This document shows, one piece after another, positions 1-8,764 of a DNA stretch of 64,000 bases. The translations under genes were made by a program, and so were the position numbers. The DNA lies in NCBI RefSeq assembly GCF_003111685.1, contig NZ_CP022190.1, positions 830,001 through 894,000 of the forward strand, in the 5' to 3' direction. The notes beneath the pieces were generated by a model, which saw nothing but the letters and a program-made list of their open reading frames with translations, made no database searches and had not been told where the DNA came from. Positions within the stretch are counted from its first letter, which is position 1; every line of letters begins with the position of its first letter. The stretch is from Alloyangia pacifica. Its GTDB lineage: Bacteria; Pseudomonadota; Alphaproteobacteria; Rhodobacterales; Rhodobacteraceae.

Positions 1-119
1 GATCCGGACTTGACGAGCGGGGGGGCGGCTGCTGCCGTGTCCCCGTTTTCTCTTTCGTGTGGCCCGGTTCTTCGGTTACAGGAGGCCGGGCCGTACTTTC
101 CAATGCCGCGAGGCTTCGC
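1..119. other. Upstream region of the nucleoside-type ABC ATPase
   Basis: No gene is visible here. A GGAGG at 81-85 lies about 34 bases before the chosen ATG, too far for a normal ribosome site, and sits beside a 7-bp dyad (GGCCCGG at 61-67, CCGGGCC at 86-92). The usual first gene of this importer, the BMP-family lipoprotein, would lie left of the window. Confidence 0.4.
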
Positions 120-1721
120 ATGAACGACACCCCCGCCATCGAGCTGAAGGGCATTTCCAAGGCCTTCGGCCCCGTCCAGGCCAACAAGGACATCTCGATC
201 CGCGTGATGCCCGGCACCATCCACGGCATCATCGGCGAGAACGGCGCAGGGAAATCGACGCTCATGTCGATCCTCTACGGCTTCTACAAGGCCGACGCCG
301 GCGAGATCTGGGTCAACGGGTCGAGAAAGGACATCACCGACAGCCAGGCCGCGATCTCGGCGGGCATCGGCATGGTGTTCCAGCACTTCAAGCTGGTGCA
401 GAACTTCACCGTGTTGGAGAACATCATCCTCGGCGCCGAGGATGGCCCGATGCTGCGCCCCTCGCTGGCCCGCGCGCGCGGCGTTCTCAAGCAATTGGCC
501 GAGGAATACGAGCTTTCGGTCGATCCCGACGAGCTGGTCGAGAACCTCTCGGTCGGCCACCAGCAGCGGGTCGAGATCCTGAAGGCGCTCTACCGGCAGG
601 CCGACATCCTCATTCTGGACGAGCCCACCGGGGTGCTGACCCCGGCCGAGGCCGACCACCTGTTCCGGATCCTTGACCACCTGCGGGCCGAGGGCAAGAC
701 CGTCATCCTGATCACCCACAAGCTGCGCGAGATCATGGAGATCACCGACACGGTTTCGGTCATGCGGCGCGGCGAGATGACCGCGACGGTGAAGACCGCC
801 GAGACCTCGCCCGAGCAGCTCGCCGAGCTGATGGTCGGGCGCAAGGTGCTGCTGCGTGTCGACAAGACCGCTGCGCAGCCGGGCGAGGTGCTGCTTGACG
901 TGCAGAACCTGCGCCATGTCGACGACGCCGGGGTCGAGCGGCTCAAGGGCGTGTCGCTGCAACTGCGCGCCGGCGAAGTCTTGGGCATCGCCGGGGTTGC
1001 CGGCAACGGCCAGTCGGAGCTGCTCGAGGTGCTGGGTGGCTACGCCGATGCCACCGGTTCGGTCACCATGAAGGGCGTCTCGCTGCCGCTCTCGGGGACT
1101 GGCGCCGATGGCAGCGCCCGCCGCAAGGCTGGCATCGGCCACGTGCCGGAGGACCGCCAGGAAGAGGGGCTGATCATGCCCTACACCGCGTGGGAGAACA
1201 CCGTCTTCGGCTACCATCGCGACCCGCACTACCAGTCGGGAATGCTGATGAACAACGCGCGCATCAAGGAAGAGGCGGCGGACAAGATGCAGCGCTACGA
1301 CGTCCGTCCGCCCAATCCCAACCTCGCGGCGCGCAACTTCTCGGGCGGCAACCAGCAGAAGATCGTGCTGGCGCGCGAGATCGAGCGCGATCCCGACGTG
1401 CTGCTGATCGGCCAGCCCACGCGCGGCGTCGACATCGGCGCCATCGAGTTCATTCACCAGGAAATCATCCGCCTGCGCGACAAGGGCAAGGCGATCCTGC
1501 TGGTCTCGGTGGAGCTTGACGAGATCTTCTCGCTCTCGGACCGCATCGCCGTGATGTTCGACGGGCAGATCATGGGCGAGCGTCAGCCGGACCAGACCGA
1601 CCAGACCGAGCTTGGCCTGCTGATGGCCGGTGTCACCGAAAAGCCCGAGGGCCGGGTGATCGACGCGGTCGATGCCTCGCTGCACGAAAAGGAAGCCCGC
1701 GAGGCCCAGCAGCATGACTGA
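120..1721 (+). CDS. ABC transporter ATP-binding protein, nucleoside/BMP type (two ATPase domains)
   Basis: This 533-residue cytoplasmic subunit should energise an importer of nucleosides or purine-like compounds. Two ATPase domains are in tandem. The first has a Walker A motif GENGAGKS (residues 39-46), the signature LSVGHQQ (143-149) and Walker B ILILDEP. The second has a degenerate Walker A (GVAGNGQS), a good signature FSGGNQQ and an altered Walker B (LLIGQPTRGVD), a pattern typical of ATPases that pair with BMP-family binding proteins. I chose the ATG at 120 because homology begins there. The two permeases follow on the same strand. Nucleoside specificity is inferred from family and neighbours, not shown. 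Confidence 0.9.
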   Translation: MNDTPAIELKGISKAFGPVQANKDISIRVMPGTIHGIIGENGAGKSTLMSILYGFYKADAGEIWVNGSRKDITDSQAAISAGIGMVFQHFKLVQNFTVLENIILGAEDGPMLRPSLARARGVLKQLAEEYELSVDPDELVENLSVGHQQRVEILKALYRQADILILDEPTGVLTPAEADHLFRILDHLRAEGKTVILITHKLREIMEITDTVSVMRRGEMTATVKTAETSPEQLAELMVGRKVLLRVDKTAAQPGEVLLDVQNLRHVDDAGVERLKGVSLQLRAGEVLGIAGVAGNGQSELLEVLGGYADATGSVTMKGVSLPLSGTGADGSARRKAGIGHVPEDRQEEGLIMPYTAWENTVFGYHRDPHYQSGMLMNNARIKEEAADKMQRYDVRPPNPNLAARNFSGGNQQKIVLAREIERDPDVLLIGQPTRGVDIGAIEFIHQEIIRLRDKGKAILLVSVELDEIFSLSDRIAVMFDGQIMGERQPDQTDQTELGLLMAGVTEKPEGRVIDAVDASLHEKEAREAQQHD

Positions 1722-1733
1722 CCGCCCCCTCAC

Positions 1734-1750
1734 ATCTTTCCGAAAATACT
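1734..1750 (-). repeat. AGTATTT...GAAAGAT intergenic element, copy 1
   Basis: On the minus strand this reads AGTATTTTCGGAAAGAT. A 17-base relative (AGTATTTGAAGAAAGAT) lies at 54993-55009 in the nrdE-nrdF gap. From memory, such AGTATTT elements are frequent between genes in Rhodobacteraceae. Their function is unknown to me. Confidence 0.4.
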
Positions 1751-1810
1751 ATCGCCGGAGACTGACGCACCCGAAGGGCGCGCCTCTGGCGAGCATGAAC
1801 GAGGTTCCGA

Positions 1811-2905
1811 ATGGATAAGATGCCCGCCTGGGCCGACGCGGTGCTCGTGCCCCTGATCTCGATCCTGCTGGCAGCGATCCTATCGGCGCTGGTGATCCTC
1901 GCCATCGGCGAGAACCCGATCGAGGCTTTCAAGCTGATGGTCGACGGCGCGCTGATGCGCAGCACCGGCTGGGGCTACACGCTTTATTACACCACCAACT
2001 TCATCTTCACCGGCCTCTGCGTCGCCGTCGCCTTCCACGCCAAGATGTTCAACATCGGCGGCGAGGGGCAGGCGATGGTCGGCGGGCTTGGCGTGGCGCT
2101 GGCTTGCCTCTTCATCCCGTTCCCGCACTGGTCGGTGGCGCTGATCGTGGCAACGCTGGCGGCGGCGGCCTTCGGCGCGGCCTGGGCCTTCATCCCGGCC
2201 TGGCTGCAGGCCAAGCGCGGCAGCCACATCGTGATCACCACGATCATGTTCAACTTCATCGCCGCGGCGCTGCTGAACTATGTGCTGGTCAACCTGCTGC
2301 GCCCCGTCGGCGCGATGGAGCCGGCGACGGCCAACTTCCCCGCCGCGACCCACCTGCCAACCTTCCAGGACATGTTCGCCTCCGAGGGCAATCCGCTCTT
2401 CCGGGGCTCGCCAGCCAACGTGACCTTCTTCCTCGCCGTTCTCGCCTGCGTCGCCTTCTGGTACCTGATCTGGCGTACCAAGCTGGGTTATGAAATTCGC
2501 GCCTTTGGTCATTCCGAGAGCGCTGCGCGCTACGCCGGTATTTCCCCGGTCCGCATCACCGTCATCGCCATGCTGATCTCCGGCGGGCTCGCGGGGATGA
2601 TGGCGCTCAACACCACCATGGGCGAGGCCGAACGGCTGGTGCTCAACGCCACCGAGGGCGCGGGCTTCATCGGCATCGCCGTGGCGCTGATGGGCCGCTC
2701 GCACCCGGTGGGGGTCTTCCTCGCGGCGCTGCTCTTCGGCTTCCTCTATCAGGGCGGCGCGGAGCTGGCGCTCTGGACCAATATCCCGCGCGAGCTGATC
2801 ACCGTGATCCAGGCGCTGGTGATCCTGTTCACCGGGGCGCTCGACAACATGGTGCGCCTGCCGCTGGAAAAACTCTTCCTCGCCACGCGCCGGAGGTCCT
2901 CGTGA
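1811..2905 (+). CDS. ABC transporter permease, nucleoside/BMP type (subunit 1)
   Basis: This 364-residue protein is a multi-spanning inner-membrane permease of the BPD_transp_2 family. It has a hydrophobic N-terminal segment (residues about 7-30) and repeated hydrophobic stretches, and ends in a basic cytoplasmic tail (LEKLFLATRRRSS). The EAA-like loop region around 'AARYAGISPVRITV' is typical of permeases that contact the ATPase. It is 89 bases downstream of the ATPase gene, and its stop overlaps the start of the second permease as TGATG, implying translational coupling. The larger permease normally comes first in BMP-type importers, as here. Confidence 0.9.
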   Translation: MDKMPAWADAVLVPLISILLAAILSALVILAIGENPIEAFKLMVDGALMRSTGWGYTLYYTTNFIFTGLCVAVAFHAKMFNIGGEGQAMVGGLGVALACLFIPFPHWSVALIVATLAAAAFGAAWAFIPAWLQAKRGSHIVITTIMFNFIAAALLNYVLVNLLRPVGAMEPATANFPAATHLPTFQDMFASEGNPLFRGSPANVTFFLAVLACVAFWYLIWRTKLGYEIRAFGHSESAARYAGISPVRITVIAMLISGGLAGMMALNTTMGEAERLVLNATEGAGFIGIAVALMGRSHPVGVFLAALLFGFLYQGGAELALWTNIPRELITVIQALVILFTGALDNMVRLPLEKLFLATRRRSS

Positions 2906-3870
2906 TGGATTACGCGACGCTTCTGCAGGTGCTCGACTCGACCGTGCGCCTTGCCACGCCGCTGCTGCTGGCCTGCCTCGCGGGTCTTTTCTCGGAACGC
3001 GCGGGCATCGTCGACATCGGGCTCGAGGGCAAGATGCTCGCCGCCGCCTTCTTCTCGGCGGCCATCGCCGCGGTCACCGGCTCGGTCTGGCTCGGCCTGC
3101 TGGCCGGCATCGCCGCCTCGATGGTCATGTCGGGCATCCACGGGCTGGCCTCGATCACCTTCCGTGGCAACCAGCTGATCTCGGGGGTGGCGATCAACTT
3201 CCTCGCCTCCGGCATCACTGTCCTGATCGCGCAGGACTGGTTCAGCCAGGGGGGCCGCACGCCGTCTTTGATGGGCGGCGGGCGCTTCGAGAGCATCACG
3301 CTGCCCTTCGCCGAGGCGCTGCGCGGCGTGCCGGTCATCGGTCCGCTCTACTACGAGCTGATCTCGGGCCATTCGATCCTCGTCTACGTCGCCTTCCTGA
3401 TGGTGCCGCTGACCTGGTGGATCCTCTTCCGCACCCGTTTCGGCCTGCGCCTGCGTGCGGTCGGGGAGGCCCCCGAGGCGGTGGATACCGCGGGCGTCTC
3501 GGTGGTCGGGCTGCGCTTTGCCGCGATCGCCATCTGCGGGCTGCTGACCGGCCTTGCGGGCGCCTATCTCGCCACCGGCCTGCAGGCGGGCTTCGTGCGC
3601 GAGATGACCGCGGGCCGCGGCTACATCGCGCTGGCGGCGCTGATCTTCGCCAAGTGGCGGCCGTGGTACGCGCTTTATGCCTGCCTGCTCTTCGGCCTGC
3701 TGCAGGCGGTGGCGCTGCGCTACCAGAACATTGATCTCGGTGGCTTCATCATCCCGGTGCAGGTCATGGACGCTCTGCCCTATATCCTGACCGTGGTGAT
3801 CCTGGCCGGTTTCGTCGGCAAGGCGATCCCGCCGCGCGCCGGCGGCGAGCCCTACGTCAAGGAGCGCTGA
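2905..3870 (+). CDS. ABC transporter permease, nucleoside/BMP type (subunit 2)
   Basis: This 321-residue inner-membrane permease is the second half of the importer's translocation pore. The N-terminal portion carries the family block 'LFSERAGIVDIGLEGKML', and the C-terminal half has 'GRGYIALAALIFAKWRP'. GGAGG at 2892-2896 is 8 bases before the ATG at 2905. A GTG at 2902 is also in frame but closer to the ribosome site, so I prefer ATG. A strong hairpin follows at 3880, suggesting that this transcription unit ends here. Confidence 0.9.
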   Translation: MDYATLLQVLDSTVRLATPLLLACLAGLFSERAGIVDIGLEGKMLAAAFFSAAIAAVTGSVWLGLLAGIAASMVMSGIHGLASITFRGNQLISGVAINFLASGITVLIAQDWFSQGGRTPSLMGGGRFESITLPFAEALRGVPVIGPLYYELISGHSILVYVAFLMVPLTWWILFRTRFGLRLRAVGEAPEAVDTAGVSVVGLRFAAIAICGLLTGLAGAYLATGLQAGFVREMTAGRGYIALAALIFAKWRPWYALYACLLFGLLQAVALRYQNIDLGGFIIPVQVMDALPYILTVVILAGFVGKAIPPRAGGEPYVKER

Positions 3871-3879
3871 GGCGCTCAG

Positions 3880-3923
3880 GCTGGGCGCCGCGCGATGCGG
3901 CGGCGCCCAGCCATGCGGTTTTT
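3880..3923 (+). terminator. Terminator-like hairpin after the nucleoside-type importer
   Basis: A perfect 12-bp stem, GCTGGGCGCCGC (3880-3891) with GCGGCGCCCAGC (3900-3911), has an 8-base loop. The T-run (3919-3923) starts seven bases after the stem rather than directly, so intrinsic termination is plausible but not certain. Confidence 0.5.
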
Positions 3924-4129
3924 GCAAGTGAAGAAGCTGGAAAGCCGGAACGCCGCCGGGCCGGATCACCGTGCCGGCGCCTTTCTTCTCGTTGGCACCT
4001 ACGCAGATCCCGCCCGCGACGGCGGCGCTGCAACGGGGTTGTGGGAAAACCGCCGCGACGCGGCACAATGCGGCGGCTGTCACATCGCTGCCCGTTGCCA
4101 AATCACCCCCGCGCAAGCAAGGTCGGGCC

Positions 4130-5035
4130 ATGCAGATCTACCTCCCCATCGCCGAGGTTTCGGTCAATGTCTTCCTGCTCTTCGGGCTGGGCGGGATCGT
4201 TGGCATCCTGTCGGGCATGTTCGGGGTCGGCGGAGGCTTCCTGATCACCCCGCTGCTGTTCTTCATGGGCATTCCGCCAGCGGTCGCCGTGGCCACCGGT
4301 GCGAACCAGATCGTGGCGAGTTCGATCTCGGGCGTTCTGGCGCATTTCAAGCGCAAGTCGGTGGATCTCCGGATGGGGCTGGTGCTGCTTGCGGGCGGCC
4401 TCGTTGGTGCGGCGTTGGGGGTCTGGATCTTCAACCTGCTCAAGGAACTGGGGCAGGTCGATCTTCTGGTCCGGCTTTGCTACGTGGTCTTCCTCGGCAT
4501 CATCGGCGGGCTGATGTTCATCGAGAGCGTCAATGCCATCTTCAAGTCGCGCAAGGGCGCGGCCCCAAAGCGCCGTCACCACGGCTGGGTACACGGGCTG
4601 CCCTTCAAGATGCGCTTTCGCACCTCGGGGCTCTATATTTCGGCGATCCCGCCTGTGCTTGTGGGGCTCTCGGTGGGCGTGCTCGCGGCGATCATGGGCG
4701 TGGGCGGCGGCTTCATCATGGTGCCGGCGATGATCTACCTGCTTGGCATGCCGACCAAGGTGGTGGTGGGCACCTCGCTGTTCCAGATCATCTTCGTCAG
4801 CGCCTTCACCACGCTGCTGCATGCCACCACCAACTACACGGTCGACATCATGCTGGCGCTGGTGCTGATCCTCGGCGGGGTCATCGGCGCGCAGATCGGG
4901 ACCGCCTTTGGCACCCGGCTGAAGGCCGAGCAACTGCGCATCGCGCTGGCCTCGCTGGTGTTGCTGGTCTGCGGCAAGCTGGCGCTCGATCTGTTCATCA
5001 CCCCCTCCGAGCTCTACGAGCTGGTGTCGCGATGA
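4130..5035 (+). CDS. TSUP-family membrane protein (sulfite exporter TauE/SafE type)
   Basis: This 301-residue membrane protein belongs to the TauE/SafE (TSUP) family, which moves sulfur-containing or other small organic anions. Two copies of the family's glycine-rich motif are visible, one per repeat: 'GMFGVGGGFLITP' near the N-terminus and 'IMGVGGGFIMVPAM' in the second half. Several hydrophobic segments follow each. I start at the ATG at 4130. An upstream in-frame ATG at 3971 would add 53 polar, proline-rich residues unlike the family. The gene overlaps the next one by four bases (ATGA), so the two are coupled. The substrate is unknown. Confidence 0.87.
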   Translation: MQIYLPIAEVSVNVFLLFGLGGIVGILSGMFGVGGGFLITPLLFFMGIPPAVAVATGANQIVASSISGVLAHFKRKSVDLRMGLVLLAGGLVGAALGVWIFNLLKELGQVDLLVRLCYVVFLGIIGGLMFIESVNAIFKSRKGAAPKRRHHGWVHGLPFKMRFRTSGLYISAIPPVLVGLSVGVLAAIMGVGGGFIMVPAMIYLLGMPTKVVVGTSLFQIIFVSAFTTLLHATTNYTVDIMLALVLILGGVIGAQIGTAFGTRLKAEQLRIALASLVLLVCGKLALDLFITPSELYELVSR

Positions 5036-5793
5036 GAGCGCTCGTGGCCCTTCTGCTGCTGCTCGCCGCGCTGCCCGCGCGGGCCGAGGAGGTTGTGATG
5101 GGGCTCAGCCAGTCGAACGTGTCGATCACAACCGACTTCGACGGTTCGGACATCCTCATTTTCGGCGCGGTGAAGCGTGAAGTGGCGATCCAGGCCGACC
5201 CTCCGCTGCAGGTGATCGTCACCGTCGAGGGCCCGCTCGAGCCGGTCACCGTCTGGCGCAAGGCGCGCAAGCTCGGCATCTGGGTCAACGCCGAGGCGGT
5301 CGACGTCGACAGTGCGCCGGGCTTTTACGCGGTCGCCACCTCGGCACCCTGGGCCGAGAGCATCTCGGCGGTGGAGGATTTGCGCCACAAGGTGTCGATC
5401 CCGCGCGCCATCCGCTCGGTCGGTGCGCCGATGGACATCATGGACAGCGAGGCGTTCACCGAGGCGCTGATCCGCGTGCGCGAAAGGCAGGGGCTCTACA
5501 GGGTCGAGGAGGAGAGCGTCGAGCTGCGCGAGTCGACGCTTTTCGACACCTCGATCTCGATGCCGGCGAACATCTCCGAGGGGCGCTACCTGACCCGGGT
5601 CTTCCTGACCCGCGCGGGCAAGGTCGTCTCGGTGCACGAGAGCGAGATCCAGGTCGGCAAGGTGGGTCTCGAGCGCTGGCTCTTCACCCTGTCGCGGCAG
5701 ATGCCGCTGGTCTACGGTCTGTTGTCGCTGGCCATCGCGGCGCTCGCGGGCTGGGGTGCCTCGGCGCTGTTCCGGGCGATCCGTTCCGGATGA
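5032..5793 (+). CDS. TIGR02186-like protein, partner of the TauE-type transporter
   Basis: This 253-residue protein has a clear signal peptide (MRALVALLLLLAALPARA, cleavage after about residue 18) and one hydrophobic segment near the C-terminus (about residues 225-245), so it is probably exported and anchored by its tail. The mature part resembles the alphaproteobacterial TIGR02186 family, commonly encoded just after TauE/SafE genes. Its biochemical role is not known. ATGA overlaps link it to the transporter upstream and to the thioesterase downstream, so the three are probably translated together. Confidence 0.8.
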   Translation: MRALVALLLLLAALPARAEEVVMGLSQSNVSITTDFDGSDILIFGAVKREVAIQADPPLQVIVTVEGPLEPVTVWRKARKLGIWVNAEAVDVDSAPGFYAVATSAPWAESISAVEDLRHKVSIPRAIRSVGAPMDIMDSEAFTEALIRVRERQGLYRVEEESVELRESTLFDTSISMPANISEGRYLTRVFLTRAGKVVSVHESEIQVGKVGLERWLFTLSRQMPLVYGLLSLAIAALAGWGASALFRAIRSG

Positions 5794-6227
5794 GCCGCCA
5801 GCCGCCCGGAACCCGCGCCGCCTATTGCGCCTTCTTTCCCATCGCCACGCGGTGGAAGGACATGGATGCCTACGGGCATCTCAACAACGCGGCTTACCTG
5901 TCGTATCTGGACACGGCGGTGACGCTCTGGCAGCTCGGGGCAGGCATGGAGATCTACCGGCCCGGCGGGCTCCGCTTTCTTGCGGCACAGAACGGCTGCA
6001 CCTACCATGCCGAGGCGCGCTTCCCCGACGTGCTCCACGCCGGGGTACGCTGCGGGCATCTGGGGCGCAGCTCGGCGCGGTTCGAGGTGGGGTTCTTTCG
6101 CAACGACGACGACCTAGCCTGCGCAGAGGGGTTCATCGTGCATGTGTCGGTGGACGGAAACACCCGACCCGAACCGATCCCCGACCGCTTCCGTCCGGTG
6201 ATCGAGGCGATCATGCGCGGCGACTGA
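5790..6227 (+). CDS. Acyl-CoA thioesterase, hot-dog fold (4HBT family)
   Basis: This 145-residue cytoplasmic enzyme should hydrolyse acyl-CoA thioesters. The N-terminal block 'RWKDMDAYGHLNNAAYLSYLD' (residues 21-41) is the 4-hydroxybenzoyl-CoA thioesterase-like motif, with Asp26 the likely catalytic acid and the usual G-H-x-N-N turn. Length matches the single-domain family. It starts within the stop of the preceding gene (ATGA). The link to the TauE-type transporter may be only co-transcription. The substrate cannot be told from sequence. Confidence 0.85.
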   Translation: MSRQPPGTRAAYCAFFPIATRWKDMDAYGHLNNAAYLSYLDTAVTLWQLGAGMEIYRPGGLRFLAAQNGCTYHAEARFPDVLHAGVRCGHLGRSSARFEVGFFRNDDDLACAEGFIVHVSVDGNTRPEPIPDRFRPVIEAIMRGD

Positions 6228-6287
6228 ACCGGGGTCTCGGGCCGGAATGGCGCCGGCGTCAGTCCCGGCACAAAGAAGGAGACACCG

Positions 6288-7493
6288 ATGACGACGCTTC
6301 CCGTCGATCCTGAACGCTTCCTCGCGGATCTGCACATGCTGCGCTCCTTCGGCGCCAGCGGCACCGGCAAGGGCGTCTGCCGTCCGGCCTTTTCCGAGGC
6401 CGATCTTGCGGCGCGCGATTGGCTGGCCGGGCGCATGGAAGAGGCCGGCCTGCGCGCGCATTTCGACCCGGTCGGCTCGCTCTTCGGGCTGGTCGACGGG
6501 CCCTCGCTGCTGATCGGCTCGCATTCGGACAGCCAGGTCGAGGGTGGATGGCTCGACGGCGCGCTGGGGGTGATCGCGGGGCTCGAGGTGGCCCGCGCCG
6601 CACAGGAGGCGGGCGGCCCGCCGGTGTCCTGCGTGTCGTTCCAGGACGAGGAAGGGCGCTTTGGCGTTACCACCGGCAGCGCGATCTGGGGCGGCAACAT
6701 CTCTCTGGCCGAGGCGGATGCGCTGAAGGCTCCGGACGGGACAACCCTTGCCGAGGCGCGCAAGAGGCTGGGCGCGCGCGCCGGGGCCTTCCTCGATCCC
6801 GACCGTTTTACGGGCTTTCTCGAAATGCACATCGAGCAGGGACCGGTGCTCGACACCGAGGGCGGCCGCCTTGGCGTGGTCGAGGCGATCGTCGGACTGC
6901 GCAACCTGACGATGACTCTGAAGGGTGCACAAAACCACGCGGGCACCACGCCGATGCGGCTGCGCAAGGATGCCTTCCAAGGGCTCGCAGCCTTTACCAC
7001 CGCGCTCAACGAGCGTTTTCGCAACGTTGTGTCCCCGGCGACGGTCTGGACGATCGGCCACGTCGAGCTGCGTCCGAATGCTCACGCCATCGTGCCCGGA
7101 GAAGTGCGCTTCACCCTGCAATGGCGCGATGGCTCGGCGGAGCGGCTCGACCGGATGGAGGCCATTGCCCGCGAGACGGTGGGGGAGATCTGCGCCGAGC
7201 GTGGCCTCGGGCTGGAGGTGGCGCCGATGCTGAAGCTCGCGCCGGTCTCCATGGACGCCCGCCTGCGCAAGGCTCTGGAACAGGGTGCCGAAGCGGCGGC
7301 GCCGGGTGGCTGGCAGAGGATGCCCTCGGGCGCGCTGCACGATGCCACGAACCTGTCGAACCTGATGCCCGTGGCGATGCTTTTCGTGCCCTCGATCGGC
7401 GGGATCAGCCATGATTTCGCCGAGGACACGGCGGAGGCCGACCTCGTCACCGGGCTGCGCGCATTGGCAGGCGCGGTAAGCACGCTCGGCTGA
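6288..7493 (+). CDS. M20-family Zn-dependent amidohydrolase (N-carbamoyl-amino-acid hydrolase / allantoate amidohydrolase type)
   Basis: This 401-residue cytoplasmic metallo-amidase is of the HyuC/AllC type, which cleaves carbamoyl amides such as N-carbamoyl amino acids, ureidoglycolate or allantoate. Metal-ligand motifs are in order: 'GSHSDS' with His79, 'GGWLDG' with Asp90, 'FQDEEG' with Glu121-Glu122, and 'MHIEQGP' further on. A good AAGGAG ribosome site precedes the ATG. Together with the nucleoside-type importer about 2.4 kb upstream, a role in purine or pyrimidine breakdown is attractive, but this is inference. Confidence 0.85.
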   Translation: MTTLPVDPERFLADLHMLRSFGASGTGKGVCRPAFSEADLAARDWLAGRMEEAGLRAHFDPVGSLFGLVDGPSLLIGSHSDSQVEGGWLDGALGVIAGLEVARAAQEAGGPPVSCVSFQDEEGRFGVTTGSAIWGGNISLAEADALKAPDGTTLAEARKRLGARAGAFLDPDRFTGFLEMHIEQGPVLDTEGGRLGVVEAIVGLRNLTMTLKGAQNHAGTTPMRLRKDAFQGLAAFTTALNERFRNVVSPATVWTIGHVELRPNAHAIVPGEVRFTLQWRDGSAERLDRMEAIARETVGEICAERGLGLEVAPMLKLAPVSMDARLRKALEQGAEAAAPGGWQRMPSGALHDATNLSNLMPVAMLFVPSIGGISHDFAEDTAEADLVTGLRALAGAVSTLG

Positions 7494-7554
7494 AGGCGGG
7501 AACCGGGGCGGGGCGGCGGCGTTTGTTCGGTGACAGACACCGGAGGACCCCGCC

Positions 7555-8043
7555 ATGAAGGATGCCCCTATCGAGCCCAAGGCCATCACCGCCAGCCCGC
7601 AGCAACTCGATTTGCTGAACCACCTGCAGGCCCGCAGCATCGGCGCTCGCGGATGGTTCGAGGAAATGGTCGAGAAGTCCGACCCCGCGTTTCGTTTCGT
7701 TGCCGTCCGCTTCCACGGTCTGCACGTCGAGCAGGTCCAGCGCCTGACCTCGCTGATCACCGCTGTCGGCGGCGATGCCGACCCCTCTGACAACATGAGC
7801 GCCGCGCTGAAGCGTGCAGGCCTCTCGGTGCGCGCGGTCTTTGGCGACATCGATGGCGACATGATGGACCGGATTCGCGAGTCCGAGGCAAAGGTGCTCG
7901 CCGGCTTCACAGAGGTGATCAAGGCCATGGAGCCCTCGCGCTACCGCGACGAGCTGGTGCAGATGCAGGCCGAACTGCAGGATCTGCTGCAGGCGGTCCA
8001 AAGTGAAGAGCGCTCGCTTCCGGAAACGCCGAAGGAGGAATGA
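7555..8043 (+). CDS. Small helical protein, DUF2383/DUF892-like four-helix bundle
   Basis: This 162-residue soluble protein is rich in predicted amphipathic helices. The pattern of a N-terminal helix 'LDLLNHLQARSIGARGWFEEM', a region with 'RFVAVRFHGLHVEQVQRL', and a C-terminal helical segment resembles the DUF2383 type (ferritin-like four-helix bundle), but the match is only by eye. There is no signal peptide or membrane segment. GGAGGACCCCGCC directly precedes the ATG. It runs convergent with the response regulator that ends 20 bases downstream. The function is unknown. Confidence 0.7.
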   Translation: MKDAPIEPKAITASPQQLDLLNHLQARSIGARGWFEEMVEKSDPAFRFVAVRFHGLHVEQVQRLTSLITAVGGDADPSDNMSAALKRAGLSVRAVFGDIDGDMMDRIRESEAKVLAGFTEVIKAMEPSRYRDELVQMQAELQDLLQAVQSEERSLPETPKEE

Positions 8044-8062
8044 GTCTGGCTTCGGCTTGCGC

Positions 8063-8764
8063 TCAAACCCACTCCACATCTCCGAGGAAGATATAGCCCG
8101 CGCCGTAGATGGTCTTGATCAGGCGCGGGTTCTTCGGATCTTCGCGGAGCTTCGTGCGCAGCCGCGAGATGCGCACATCCATGGCCCGGTCGAAACTCTC
8201 GCCCGCCGCGCCGCCGAGGCTTTCTTGCATGTGCGCGCGGGTGATGAGCCGTTTCGGGCTTTCCAGAAATAGCCGGAGCACTTCTCCCTCTGCATGGGAG
8301 AAAGGGGTTTCCTGCGCCTCGGCATCTTCCAGCGCGTAGCGGTCGAAATGCGCGGTCCATCCGGCGAAACGGGCGGTCTCGCCGCGCGAGGGCGCGGCGC
8401 GTGGGCCGCGCAGCCGTGCGCGGACCCGCGCCACCACCTCGGCCGGATCAAAAGGTTTGATGATGTAGTCATCCGCGCCCAGCTCCAGCCCGGTCACCCG
8501 GTCCTGCACCTGCGCGCGCCCCGAGACGATGATCACCACCGCCCCCTGTTCCAGCGCCAGCCGGTGCACAAGGCTCAGGCCGTCGCGATCCGGCAGGCTC
8601 AGATCGACCAGGCAGACGTCGGGCGTGGCGCGTTTCAGCGCCGCCTCGAACTCGGTGGCGCGCGCAAAGGCCATGGTGCGGAAACCGGCCTCGGTCAGCG
8701 CCTCCGACAGGATCGCGCGGATTGCAGGCTCGTCGTCGAGGATGGAGATCAGCGGCGCGCTCAT
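8063..8764 (-). CDS. Response regulator, OmpR-type
   Basis: This 233-residue DNA-binding response regulator has an N-terminal receiver with the acidic pair near residues 10-11, phospho-acceptor Asp54 (LVDLSLPD) and Lys103 (YIIKPFD). The C-terminal half is an OmpR/PhoB winged helix ('LITRAHMQESLGG', 'DVRISRLRTKLREDPKNPRLIKTIYGAGYIF'). Its ATG overlaps the kinase stop by four bases, so kinase and regulator are coupled. The pair is divergent from the acyl-CoA synthetase/ABC operon at 10967, a plausible target. Confidence 0.92.
   Translation of the reverse strand: MSAPLISILDDEPAIRAILSEALTEAGFRTMAFARATEFEAALKRATPDVCLVDLSLPDRDGLSLVHRLALEQGAVVIIVSGRAQVQDRVTGLELGADDYIIKPFDPAEVVARVRARLRGPRAAPSRGETARFAGWTAHFDRYALEDAEAQETPFSHAEGEVLRLFLESPKRLITRAHMQESLGGAAGESFDRAMDVRISRLRTKLREDPKNPRLIKTIYGAGYIFLGDVEWV

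Noticed and set aside
61..92. Hairpin with an embedded GGAGG as a riboswitch before the first ATPase gene
   Set aside because: Only a 7-bp stem and too far from the ATG. No known aptamer motif is visible.
3971..4129. N-terminal extension of the TauE-type protein
   Set aside because: 53 polar, proline-rich residues unlike the family. The first membrane segment starts right after the ATG at 4130.
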